Shown: piece after piece, positions 7,384 to 16,013 of the stretch
How the letters are laid out: each line of letters starts with the position of its first letter
Position numbering within the stretch: position 1 is the first letter of the stretch
Virus record (IMG/VR): IMGVR_UViG_3300017987_005478
Location: 62,001 to 126,000 of that record
DNA length: 64,000 nucleotides
Strand: one strand, 5' to 3'
From: a virus
Translations under genes and position numbers: made by a program
Notes under the pieces: generated by a model
The model's input: the letters and a program-made list of their open reading frames with translations, nothing else
Told to the model about the DNA's origin: nothing
Database searches by the model: none

Positions 7384-8783
7384 AATTTGCCTCTAAGAAT
7401 TTTCATAGCAGTTTTTTCATCTACTGGGTGCAAATTACGAGCTTGGTCGACAACAATATGTTGTACAAACCATCCCTTCGACTCATAATATTGTTTACGT
7501 CCATAATAACTGCTTGAGATTTCTGGACACCCGATGTCAACCATGTCGATAACGATTGGTTCTTGTTTGTCTGGATAAGCTCTGTTTATTCGACCAACCA
7601 TTTGATGTATATTTTTGATTGGTGAAGTCATAATACAGACATCTTTCCATTGAGCATCTACACCATCACGGCATTTACCTGGAGTTGAGAACGTCATTCT
7701 TTCTTCTAAAGCTTCCAATGGGCATCCAGCCGTAAACATTGCTTTACTATTATGTTCTATATCGTCAAAGACAGCATCCAAGACTTTTAATCTTTCAGCA
7801 ATATACAATACATGACGACTTCGAAATTTCTCAAGTAAAGCTTTGCTCACACCCAACACCATTTCTGAATTCTTTATGAGATTAAGATATCTACTCCTTT
7901 GGAATTGACCTTCCCATCTGAGATATTTAAATCTCTTTGGAATATCAACTCCGAAATCAAATAACAGGACCGTTACTCTTGCTGGTAGTGTATCTGATGT
8001 ATCTTCATCCTTATATGTATCTCCAAGGTGATACTCAATAATATCTGTATTACCATCCCATCGATATGGTGTTGCGCTCAACCCAAATACCACTCTAGAT
8101 GGAATATGAATAGACGCCTCAGAAAATGTGGGTGCTCCTATTGTAGTATGAACTTCATCTCCAATAAAGATTCCCACTCTAGCTTTATCAAGCTCAACTA
8201 AGAACTGCATTCGTTTTCGATTTAAGATTGACAATAGAGTTTGGTTTGTGGTGATAATCACCGGTTTTTGTAAATCTTCCTCAAATTTAGTTGAGGAAAG
8301 TCTAGCAATATCATCCTCCTTCAAATTCGTAAATGTAAGAAATCTATTCTTCCACTGCTCGACCAATGAATCACGGTGAACAAGAATCAAAGACTTCTTC
8401 TTTCTTGTCGCAATCGTATAAATACTGATCACAGTTTTACCCATTCCAGGTTGTAGCTCAATAATACCACTGTCGTTCTCGAGCATATATTTTATAGCAT
8501 TTTCTTGGGCTTCATTCCGTGGAGTAATATTATGACTAATTTTGATATCTTTCCCTTCATGTGATACGTCACGTATTTTACAATCGACATATTCATGAAT
8601 AGGAAAGAACCTTGGAATGGTCAGATAATTTGGTGTTTCTATAAAGAATTTTTGTATGACGTAATCTGGAGTATTGTATTGCTTTTGTCTCCTGAATAAG
8701 TGCGCTCTGATCTTGTGATAGAACGTCTCATTTTTATACTTCTCAGGAATTGTAATCCCAGATCTTCTCGTCAGTTCAATCAT
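7380..8783 (-). CDS. uvsW: SF2 DNA helicase, UvsW-like
   Basis: A 467-residue superfamily 2 helicase. Walker A reads QPGMGKT near residue 117, motif II is the DEVH box (GDEVHTT) and motif III is GLSATPYR, with a final MVGRINRAYP motif VI. The N-terminal 80 residues form a small β-rich domain as in UvsW. In T4, UvsW unwinds R-loops and branched intermediates and moves forks between replication and recombination modes; the same is likely here next to gp46/gp47. Start has CGGAGTAACAA. Exact orthology with UvsW is probable, but other phage SF2 helicases look similar. Confidence 0.85.
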   Translation of the reverse strand: MIELTRRSGITIPEKYKNETFYHKIRAHLFRRQKQYNTPDYVIQKFFIETPNYLTIPRFFPIHEYVDCKIRDVSHEGKDIKISHNITPRNEAQENAIKYMLENDSGIIELQPGMGKTVISIYTIATRKKKSLILVHRDSLVEQWKNRFLTFTNLKEDDIARLSSTKFEEDLQKPVIITTNQTLLSILNRKRMQFLVELDKARVGIFIGDEVHTTIGAPTFSEASIHIPSRVVFGLSATPYRWDGNTDIIEYHLGDTYKDEDTSDTLPARVTVLLFDFGVDIPKRFKYLRWEGQFQRSRYLNLIKNSEMVLGVSKALLEKFRSRHVLYIAERLKVLDAVFDDIEHNSKAMFTAGCPLEALEERMTFSTPGKCRDGVDAQWKDVCIMTSPIKNIHQMVGRINRAYPDKQEPIVIDMVDIGCPEISSSYYGRKQYYESKGWFVQHIVVDQARNLHPVDEKTAMKILRGKL

Positions 8784-8786
8784 TTG

Positions 8787-9221
8787 TTACTCCGAATATT
8801 CCGTCATACTTCCATCATTTTCCCAAACACGAATCCAATCTAGGACCAGCCGAGAATCTATTTTATTGACGTAATTTTGTATCTTCAAGAATAAGTATTC
8901 CGCAAAGACCTCCGCAGTCGGGTCAACATCTTCATCATACAAAACTCTTGTTTTAAACCCAGCCTTGGTTGAAAATTCTTTCACTGTAGTGTCAGAATTA
9001 TTTACTAAAATAGCATGGTCGAACTGATCCAACATTGGTTCTACAATTGTCTTAATATCTTTAAAGTCAATAACCATGTCATTGTCATTCAACACAAACG
9101 ACGAAATTTGTACCTCAAGTTTTAAGTTGTGACCGTGAATATTTTTACAAAGACCTTTGTGTTTACTCAACCTGTGACCCACAGGCACTTTAAAGATTTT
9201 TCTAACACGCCATATAGCCAT
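8787..9221 (-). CDS. queD: 6-carboxytetrahydropterin synthase (QueD-like)
   Basis: A 144-residue member of the 6-pyruvoyl/6-carboxytetrahydropterin synthase family. Zinc histidines are visible in GHRL near residue 15 and in the HGHNLKLEV segment near 30, preceded by the catalytic cysteine in KGLCKNIHGHN; VIDFKDIK and LDQFDHAILVN are the usual conserved strands, and the final VWENDGS carries the substrate-binding Glu. It would convert dihydroneopterin triphosphate to 6-carboxytetrahydropterin, the second step towards preQ0. Phages use this route for 7-deazaguanine in DNA or for tRNA queuosine. No FolE, QueE, QueC or DpdA is visible in this window. Confidence 0.88.
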   Translation of the reverse strand: MAIWRVRKIFKVPVGHRLSKHKGLCKNIHGHNLKLEVQISSFVLNDNDMVIDFKDIKTIVEPMLDQFDHAILVNNSDTTVKEFSTKAGFKTRVLYDEDVDPTAEVFAEYLFLKIQNYVNKIDSRLVLDWIRVWENDGSMTEYSE

Positions 9222-9224
9222 CCG

Positions 9225-9707
9225 TTACCCTCCTTGACATGGTATTGGGTTAAGACTTCTCCAACCGTCGTCTTTCCCCAAAAAGAATTTTCTATTACCA
9301 ATAAACAGAGTGCTTTCACCATTCTCACACCCAGTTTCAATTTTACCTTGAAGTTGATAACATGGAAACATTTGAATATCTCCATAACTATCTTTTTCAC
9401 CATAAAAGAACTTTGTCTTGTTGATATAGACAATTGCTCTGCCCTCATCATCAACCAACTGACAATCTATGGTTGGTGTGCCCTGCACCGTTTCAATCTT
9501 TTGTTCTTTGTCAGTACTAGTTGTTACGGTAATTTTTACCGGTGAGTTCTCAGAAACAACTCCAGCAATCTCCTTGATGTTGGCGACGCCTTCTTTTAAT
9601 TCTTCCTTATTATCCTTGACGTAATCAAGAACAAGACCAGCTATTGCACCAATAATCACAATAGCGATCAACAACTCGAACAACGTAAATCCTTTCTGTG
9701 ATTTCAT
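9225..9707 (-). CDS. type IV pilin-like protein (pseudopilin)
   Basis: A 160-residue protein with a textbook class III signal peptide: MKSQKG|FTLFE, cleavage between Gly6 and Phe7, Glu at mature position 5, then one hydrophobic helix to about residue 28. The C-terminal half has four cysteines (82, 116, 127, 157) arranged as two diverged copies of a unit that starts with Cys, contains KFFxG and ends P-x2-Cys or P-C, which suggests a tandem duplication with two disulfide loops. Family knowledge says such proteins enter the inner membrane and are trimmed by the host prepilin peptidase. It sits between topoisomerase and QueD genes with an ATGA overlap, so it is a normal operon member. Confidence 0.82.
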   Translation of the reverse strand: MKSQKGFTLFELLIAIVIIGAIAGLVLDYVKDNKEELKEGVANIKEIAGVVSENSPVKITVTTSTDKEQKIETVQGTPTIDCQLVDDEGRAIVYINKTKFFYGEKDSYGDIQMFPCYQLQGKIETGCENGESTLFIGNRKFFLGKDDGWRSLNPIPCQGG

Positions 9708-11047
9708 AACAATTCCTTTCCCGCCTTACTATATTGGTCCAAGACGTATTTTTCGATATTCGTTAAGTTATCTTTTAATTCCTTCACTTTTTCTTGGAGT
9801 TTAGCTGTATCCGTATCAACAGTTAATAATTTTTGAATTGGATACTTGGAAAGAATTTCCTTAACCACGTTCGATCCAACACTCGATTGATTTGACAACT
9901 CCATTACTTTTTCACTCAGCGGTGCTTGTCTAAATTTTTTGTCAGTCATTAATTTAGATAAAGGACCCCGCAACATGGACAAAGCAGTCAATTCTTTGAT
10001 TGACTCGTTGGTCTTATCTATTTCATGATTCAACATTTTGATATTAACACCAGTGAACATTTTATAAGTATTCAATAACATTTCATCAACAGGCACAACT
10101 CGAGTCTGATTATTGGTATCTGTCATTGTTATTTCAAATGTTACCGATCCTGTCGTGGCTTCTTGAATAGCTTTGAGACAAGCTTTATAAATCTTATCTC
10201 GGTTTCTTTGCTTTAAGACACTGAAGACAATCTCAGTTCCGACCTTTTTACTTGAAGAGTCAATATATCCAATATCCTGGTTATCTAACATCTTCTTTAT
10301 GGCTGCTTTATTGAGAATGGATTCAAATCTCCGACCAGGCGGCCAAGATTTCACGATGACTTTGCAAAGAGCAGCGTTGGTTTTAATAACACCTTTCATT
10401 GGTATTGCTGCTTTTCCCGTGGTGAGTAATTTCTCCAAAGTTTTTGCATCAGCTATAATTTGACAATCCGACCTTGGAGATATGGTGGGTTTGGTTTTCC
10501 TGATCCCAAGCAACCACATGAGTCGCTTATGGAGATCAGAAATTAAATAGGTTGGTATGACAGTCCGATAACCAAAACCAATACCTTGACTATAATCCTT
10601 TCCAATAAGACATACAGGAAACATAGTTGGAAGAAAAAGCGGTTCTTTATCATCTTTTGACTCGCTCTCAACCCAAGGCACGTGTTTGATATACTTAAAC
10701 ATTAAAGAATAAGTTCTCGAACTCAATTTACATTCCGTGTATCTCATAGCCGCAGGTGGAGATGGATCTACTCCAATGGAGCTTCCAAAATTTCCTTGTT
10801 TTTCTAGAAAACCTTGATTAGCCATTTGGACTATCGTTCCATATGTAGTGCTGTGTGGATGGAACCGAGCAATACAAGTTCCATCCACCCTTGGACACTT
10901 TGCAAATTTCTCTCTTGCGACCAGATACGCAGATAACAATACCCTACGCTCGACTGGTTTTAACCCATCCAGATCTAAAGGAAATGATCTGAAAGCGTTA
11001 ATATAGTCACCGTAGCTTTTATACTTCCTTGGTATTATCTGGTCCAT
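9704..11047 (-). CDS. type II DNA topoisomerase, GyrA/ParC-like subunit (T4 gp52-like)
   Basis: A 447-residue breakage-reunion subunit. The catalytic tyrosine is in AAMRYTECKLS near residue 102, preceded by GTCIARFHPHSTTYGTIV and GNFGSSIG, matching the CAP/5Y domain of GyrA. The protein ends after a coiled-coil region (residues 390-440) and lacks the GyrA β-pinwheel, as in T4 gp52. With the ATPase subunit at 11696-13492 it would relax and decatenate phage DNA. Start ATG at 11047 is preceded by AGGGAGAACCGG. Confidence 0.93.
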   Translation of the reverse strand: MDQIIPRKYKSYGDYINAFRSFPLDLDGLKPVERRVLLSAYLVAREKFAKCPRVDGTCIARFHPHSTTYGTIVQMANQGFLEKQGNFGSSIGVDPSPPAAMRYTECKLSSRTYSLMFKYIKHVPWVESESKDDKEPLFLPTMFPVCLIGKDYSQGIGFGYRTVIPTYLISDLHKRLMWLLGIRKTKPTISPRSDCQIIADAKTLEKLLTTGKAAIPMKGVIKTNAALCKVIVKSWPPGRRFESILNKAAIKKMLDNQDIGYIDSSSKKVGTEIVFSVLKQRNRDKIYKACLKAIQEATTGSVTFEITMTDTNNQTRVVPVDEMLLNTYKMFTGVNIKMLNHEIDKTNESIKELTALSMLRGPLSKLMTDKKFRQAPLSEKVMELSNQSSVGSNVVKEILSKYPIQKLLTVDTDTAKLQEKVKELKDNLTNIEKYVLDQYSKAGKELL

Positions 11048-11057
11048 CCGGTTCTCC

Positions 11058-11210
11058 CTATTTCTGTTTTTCTTTTAAGCGTCTGGTTTTCTTCTCCATT
11101 CGCTTTTTATGTTTTTCCTGCTTACGCAGCTTGTTGGTCTCCCGTCTCTTTTCTTGTTGGTACTTCTGTGATGCTGGCTTCTTGCTGTTCCGTCCTGGTC
11201 TTTTTGACAT
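11058..11210 (-). CDS. very basic small protein (50 aa), nested in overlap
   Basis: A 50-residue frame beginning MSKRPGRNSKKPASQKYQQE, with about half of its residues Lys or Arg. It has a good ribosome site (CGGAGGAACGC, 5-nt spacing) and lies between the two topoisomerase genes, overlapping the last 89 bp of the 190-residue gene in another frame. The composition suggests nucleic-acid binding. The strong site and its fit to the gap before the GyrA-like gene support it being real; low complexity is the main doubt. Confidence 0.55.
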   Translation of the reverse strand: MSKRPGRNSKKPASQKYQQEKRRETNKLRKQEKHKKRMEKKTRRLKEKQK

Positions 11211-11694
11211 GCGTTCCTCCGTGCACATGATATCTTAGAATCCAAAAGAATGTGTATAATTGGTAGTTATCATATAATTCAATCGTGAATTGCCTCTGAT
11301 TATCCTCATACGACCAATAAACCCACTCGTCACGAAATCCTTCACAATATACTGAGTTGATTTTCTTGTCTTTAAATAATCCAAGAAAGTCAATACTCAA
11401 TTCGACTCCAACTGGAGCACGAACAGACAATTTCCAATCATAGAAATTATATCGTGCAATGAATCGAAAATCATTCCATGTCAACTCAAATACCGGAAGA
11501 GTTACTGATTTGGACGTATGGGTGCTAATAACCATAACACCATCTCGAATACCTCTAAATTCTTCTTGTGATCTAGCAAGAATGCTTGGAATGGTATCCC
11601 GAAACATCTTAACTTGAGGCCACAGACCTCCTTTGTAGATCAGATTTTCGTCTGGTTTGTTTTTGTTAAACCATTCTTGAAGTTTCTCGTACAT
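11122..11694 (-). CDS. hypothetical protein between topoisomerase subunits
   Basis: A 190-residue protein starting MYEKLQEWFNKNKPDENLIY. The middle is β-rich and aromatic (FRFIARYNFYDWKLSVRAPVGVELSIDFLGLF; WVYWSYEDNQRQFTIELYDNY), and the C-terminal 30 residues are polar and disordered, where the reading frame overlaps the basic 50-residue gene. It lies 1 bp after the GyrB-like stop. I do not recognise the family. Conserved position in the topoisomerase operon would be needed to suggest a linked role. Confidence 0.6.
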   Translation of the reverse strand: MYEKLQEWFNKNKPDENLIYKGGLWPQVKMFRDTIPSILARSQEEFRGIRDGVMVISTHTSKSVTLPVFELTWNDFRFIARYNFYDWKLSVRAPVGVELSIDFLGLFKDKKINSVYCEGFRDEWVYWSYEDNQRQFTIELYDNYQLYTFFWILRYHVHGGTHVKKTRTEQQEASITEVPTRKETGDQQAA

Positions 11695-11695
11695 C

Positions 11696-13492
11696 TTAAA
11701 TCTCCCACGTACCTTCCAGGAGTTTGCGCTTTTGGTCTGCTCCAGAGAACAGTTTTGACATCTTTGTAATATTAGACGTCATCTTAATTGGCACTAACTT
11801 TCTTTTCTTTTCATTAATTGCAACTTCCCCAAGTTGATCTGGATTTAATTCAACCAAACCCTTCAGGCGCACTATTGGTTTATTCTCTTTTTTCGCTTTT
11901 TGTATTTCGTCATCCGTCCATAACGGAACAAAGTTCTTTTTCTCATTGATTGCATACAATGGAGTCTCAACAAGATAGTAATGTCCATTTCTAATAACAT
12001 CTGGCACCAATGTGGCGAGAATTAACGTCACCAGACAAAAGATATGAGCGCCATCCTCATCGGCATCAGTTGCACATATAATTTTGTCATACTTCAAACC
12101 AGATATATCAAAGTCAGGACCCACGCCGGTTCCAAGAGCCATAATCATCTCCGAAACCTCTTTATTCTTTATGATATCCTTTGCATTAACCGCATTGGGA
12201 ATTTTACCACGTAATGGTAATATAGCATGCTTCTTTGGATCTCGACATTCCACAAATCCACCACCTGCGGAATCCCCTTCCACGATAAATAATTCACCAT
12301 GAGATGATGTGCAATCTCTGAGTTTGGTAAACTTGGTTGATGCTCGTTTACCGTTAGTTTTTGCCTTAACTTTTCTAGCATTGAGTCTTGCTCGGTATTC
12401 CGCAAATCTCTCAAGCAACTCGGTTAATTGTTCAGGGTTCGCCGCGAAATGAGCTTCAATTTTTGCTTTGAGCTGTGTCACAAACTTACCCAATGTCGCC
12501 TTTCTATTTGTCAGCTTATCTTTGGTCTGTCCGGAGAATTTTGGCTCCTTTAAACTGAGCATTAAATATGCTCTTAGACCCATAAGACAATCGGCTGGCA
12601 TAAAGTTAAACCCTAATTTCTTGCCTTTGGCGACGAAGAAATCTCTGAGAATCTCATAGAGGGCGTTAACGTGAGTTCCCCCGCTGTCGACAGGTAAGAG
12701 ATTGACTGAGGATAATACTCTCGGTGATACACTACCATTCATCGCATATGTCATCATGACATGGAAAGCTTCAGGTCTTTCCAAAGCAGAAAACTTCATT
12801 AGACCGACGTGTTGTTCTCCGTCATGCATGATATGATCCATAAAATGCTCATCCAACGTCAGTTTAAAAAGTTCTCTTTTGTCGTCGACATTGAGAATAA
12901 ATGTAATGTCTTTGCTGAGTTCAGCTGAAGCAGTGCTCAGACGTCTCTTAATCCGTCGAACATCGGGTATGAGATTCTCAAAGATTTTCTTGGAAGGCTT
13001 GAATTCAATTTTGGTTGAGAAGGGTTTTTTATCTGTATAAGGTTTAATAGATTTGCTTTTGAGTTTTCCATTTGCAAATCTGAAGACTCCGTGTTTATTG
13101 TTTCTGTAAACTTCCACCAAGTAATGATCACTCAGAGCAGAGACAGCACACAAACCAACACCGTGCAATCCACTTGCAATTTCATATGCTGTTTTTCTGT
13201 CCTGAAATTTTGCTCCTGAGAATAGTTTTGAGGATATTCTAACTGGAGTATTATCACTTAGCGGAATCCCACGACCATTATCCAATACGGCGCAAACACC
13301 AGTCTTAGTATCAATATTTACTGCTATAATTGACCCATGACCACCTTGAGCCTCATCCAATGCATTATCAAGACATTCCTCTACAAGATGTGCAGGTGTT
13401 TCAGTGCCTCCAACATACATTCCGGCGTTTAACTGGATATGGGTAATCTCATCCAACACCTGCACATCTTTTGCTGTATATCTTTTTACCAT
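11696..13492 (-). CDS. type II DNA topoisomerase, GyrB/ParE-like ATPase subunit (T4 gp39-like)
   Basis: A 598-residue ATPase and TOPRIM subunit. GHKL ATPase motifs appear as EECLDNALDEAQ, VLDNGRGIPL and ASGLHGVGL in the first 120 residues. The TOPRIM domain reads LFIVEGDSAGGGF, then LRGKIPNAVNA, and DADEDGAHI carries the metal-binding aspartates. Length and order match ParE/GyrB without the Gram-negative GyrB insertion. It would power strand passage with the subunit at 9704-11047. Start site GTGAGGATATAACT precedes the ATG. Confidence 0.94.
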   Translation of the reverse strand: MVKRYTAKDVQVLDEITHIQLNAGMYVGGTETPAHLVEECLDNALDEAQGGHGSIIAVNIDTKTGVCAVLDNGRGIPLSDNTPVRISSKLFSGAKFQDRKTAYEIASGLHGVGLCAVSALSDHYLVEVYRNNKHGVFRFANGKLKSKSIKPYTDKKPFSTKIEFKPSKKIFENLIPDVRRIKRRLSTASAELSKDITFILNVDDKRELFKLTLDEHFMDHIMHDGEQHVGLMKFSALERPEAFHVMMTYAMNGSVSPRVLSSVNLLPVDSGGTHVNALYEILRDFFVAKGKKLGFNFMPADCLMGLRAYLMLSLKEPKFSGQTKDKLTNRKATLGKFVTQLKAKIEAHFAANPEQLTELLERFAEYRARLNARKVKAKTNGKRASTKFTKLRDCTSSHGELFIVEGDSAGGGFVECRDPKKHAILPLRGKIPNAVNAKDIIKNKEVSEMIMALGTGVGPDFDISGLKYDKIICATDADEDGAHIFCLVTLILATLVPDVIRNGHYYLVETPLYAINEKKNFVPLWTDDEIQKAKKENKPIVRLKGLVELNPDQLGEVAINEKKRKLVPIKMTSNITKMSKLFSGADQKRKLLEGTWEI

Positions 13493-13494
13493 AG

Positions 13495-14778
13495 TTATAT
13501 CCTCACAATGTAGCCGGTCTTATTTACTTGGTCAATAACACCTTCTTTCTGAATGACCCATATAATTTTCTTAGGAAGCAATTGTCTCGAAATTCCGTTA
13601 ATATTATCACAACCACCATCTGTGAATGCTAACACAACATCCGGTTTTAACTCACGTGCTCGCTCAAGACCCGGAAACAAAGTTGTTCCGCCTCGACCTT
13701 TAACCTCAAAATCAATATCCCGAACCTTCTTACACTCGTATTCTTTTTGAATCTTTGTGTCATTCTCAATAACCGTCGTCTTACAATGACGATCATTTTC
13801 AATTATGTTCTTGATTCCTTTTAAACCTTCTTTAATATCGTCAGGCGACATACTACCTGAGGTATCAATCAAGACCACAATGTTGAATGAGAAGTCTCGA
13901 GTCCGACCTGGAAACGGCGAGATCTGAGGGAGATTTTGTTCTCCGATTGCAAACACGTAAGTCCGTTTACGATTAATCCTGGTAAAAGATCTCTTGAATT
14001 TACTTAATCTTGAACCTCTCACCAGTTTTCTAATTACTTGATAATATGGAACTTTTGGGGGAGTGAGCGCCTTATCTATCAGTTCCTTGACAAATCCCGG
14101 TAGCTCACCTCGCTTCTTTCGAAAATTCTTCAAAGAATCTTTGATGATTTCTTCGACATAACCGTCAATCTTTCGTGATAAGGAGCTCACATCAGCAACC
14201 TGAGAGATTGCTTTCCCCCAAGACCCATGATCGTCCACCGCATCATAGTCTTCACCAGCACCACCAAACTGCATTTCACCACCCATCTGTTTCATTTGAT
14301 CTCTGACTTCATCTAACAGGTGATGATAATAATGCTCGGTCGACTTACCATCTTCCATATCATAAATGTCAGGAAAACAACCCGCCCATGGTTTTCCGGC
14401 TATCGTTACTTCCCTTGGCATTTCTATGATAGGATTAACAGCACAATCAGCTGCAGTATTCCAAATCCTAGCCTTGACAAATTTAATTTCTTTCGAGACC
14501 TCGTTTGAGAGTATTCTCAATAATCTGGACACATGTTTATTCAACACATGCATTCCTTCATGTTCAAGAATTTTCTCTATAACTAAATCATCTGTTTCTT
14601 TCATCAATGCTGGATTAAATATCAGGGAAATGGTACCATCTCGTTCTGGTCCAACCCCCATTATAGATGGAAGAGTATCTGAAGCAATGCGACGAATCCT
14701 ACCAAATAGATAACCCCAATAGCTATGTCGTAATGCCATTTTTGCTATCTGTTTTTTGAGGCGTTCGCTTTGATCCAT
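13495..14778 (-). CDS. VWA-domain protein with metallopeptidase-like N-terminus
   Basis: A 427-residue two-domain protein. The N-terminal domain has HEGMH at residues 73-77 (HExxH zinc-peptidase signature) followed by WNTAADCAVN, as in the DUF2201 metallopeptidase-like domain. The C-terminal third is a von Willebrand A domain with MIDAS motif DTSGS after VVLI and a downstream GGTTLFPGL. Such VWA proteins work with MoxR/CobS-type AAA+ ATPases, and exactly such an ATPase is encoded 2 bp upstream. In some phages the pair is labelled CobS/CobT. The target is unknown; a metal-insertion or protein-remodelling role is possible. Confidence 0.8.
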   Translation of the reverse strand: MDQSERLKKQIAKMALRHSYWGYLFGRIRRIASDTLPSIMGVGPERDGTISLIFNPALMKETDDLVIEKILEHEGMHVLNKHVSRLLRILSNEVSKEIKFVKARIWNTAADCAVNPIIEMPREVTIAGKPWAGCFPDIYDMEDGKSTEHYYHHLLDEVRDQMKQMGGEMQFGGAGEDYDAVDDHGSWGKAISQVADVSSLSRKIDGYVEEIIKDSLKNFRKKRGELPGFVKELIDKALTPPKVPYYQVIRKLVRGSRLSKFKRSFTRINRKRTYVFAIGEQNLPQISPFPGRTRDFSFNIVVLIDTSGSMSPDDIKEGLKGIKNIIENDRHCKTTVIENDTKIQKEYECKKVRDIDFEVKGRGGTTLFPGLERARELKPDVVLAFTDGGCDNINGISRQLLPKKIIWVIQKEGVIDQVNKTGYIVRI

Positions 14779-14780
14779 TA

Positions 14781-16013
14781 TTATTCTCCCTCTTCATCAC
14801 GACCTGTTTTGACAATAGCTTCATAAAACATGATCTTATATTCGGGTATTTTCAACATTGCTGAATGAAGCTTTGTAACATATTTAAATTCTGGAGTTTT
14901 GCGATCCAGACTATCAATATCGGTAACATAAATCGCCGCTGTATCAATAGGCAGGTCAACCAGAAACTGAGCAACATTTTTCTTCTCTTTGTTCGTATAG
15001 TCCGGTCGAGACGTCGTCATAAAAGTTAAGAATGACATCATCACCTCTCCAAGAGATGCGTTATCATTCTCTTTCTTCATAGCGAGAATCTTTGGTCTCA
15101 CTTTGACATAATCATAGAAGATATCTTTGGGATTAATTCCCTTACCTTCTCTAAGAAACTCCATAAATTTCGAAGTCATAGAGACGTTTAACAATCCAGA
15201 AGCTAATGCCTCAATTTCAGCCATATGTTTCTCAATACCACCGTTCAATTGAAATTTCCAGAGGTGGTCGGATAATTTCTCATAACTCGCTGGGTTTGCA
15301 TAAACGGCACCGAGTTTCTGAGAATCCCAGTCATAAAGAAAATCAGGATGAGTCTGAATAAACTCAATGATAACTTCATGGAATTTTTGCTCAATTGCAT
15401 ACTTCAAGAAATCATTTGCATTTACCTCAACGTATAGATGCAATTGACGTCTTAGACCTGCTGCATCCTCCATTGTATCCATTTGATATTCAGAATCATC
15501 TGGATTGTCAATGGATATCACAAACCAATGAGTTGGAAAATCCAACAAATGAACTTTATATTCGTTTTGCACCTGCCAGAGCAACTGCTGCAGGGCATGA
15601 TCGCCTCTAGAACATTCATCAATGACAAATATTCCATAACTCTCTTTGTCTTTAGGGACAAAATCAGAATACAACATCTTAAAAGATGTGTCTCCATTAT
15701 TGATGATTGGAAACGGAATGATAAAATCGTCTCGGGAAAGAACAGGAGCTTTTACCATAATCATTTGAAAATGAACTCCCAGTTCTTCAGATAATTCATT
15801 TGTGATCTGATTTGTTATTTCAGTCTTGCCAACACCAGCCGGTCCTACAATTCTGAAGCATTGTCTTTGTACGTTTCGTCCTTGTTTCCACGTATTGATT
15901 GTGTTTTTAATATCTGCTTTAAGCAACTCCTTGATTTTTGAAATACTTAGAACAGAAATGTTTAACCTTTCGTAATATTTTTGTTCCTGTACCTGTTCTT
16001 CCTCGCTCGGCAT
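14781..16013 (-). CDS. MoxR/CobS-like AAA+ ATPase
   Basis: A 410-residue AAA+ protein with Walker A GPAGVGKT at residues 57-64, Walker B FVIDECSRG near 128 and sensor-like VISIDNP near 160, then a C-terminal helical region. Context with the VWA protein directly downstream marks it as the ATPase half of a MoxR-VWA (or CobS-CobT) pair. The start ATG at 16013 is preceded by AAAAAGGAGATCAAAG, so the 95-bp overlap with the preceding Cys-cluster gene is real. Substrate is unknown. Confidence 0.82.
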   Translation of the reverse strand: MPSEEEQVQEQKYYERLNISVLSISKIKELLKADIKNTINTWKQGRNVQRQCFRIVGPAGVGKTEITNQITNELSEELGVHFQMIMVKAPVLSRDDFIIPFPIINNGDTSFKMLYSDFVPKDKESYGIFVIDECSRGDHALQQLLWQVQNEYKVHLLDFPTHWFVISIDNPDDSEYQMDTMEDAAGLRRQLHLYVEVNANDFLKYAIEQKFHEVIIEFIQTHPDFLYDWDSQKLGAVYANPASYEKLSDHLWKFQLNGGIEKHMAEIEALASGLLNVSMTSKFMEFLREGKGINPKDIFYDYVKVRPKILAMKKENDNASLGEVMMSFLTFMTTSRPDYTNKEKKNVAQFLVDLPIDTAAIYVTDIDSLDRKTPEFKYVTKLHSAMLKIPEYKIMFYEAIVKTGRDEEGE

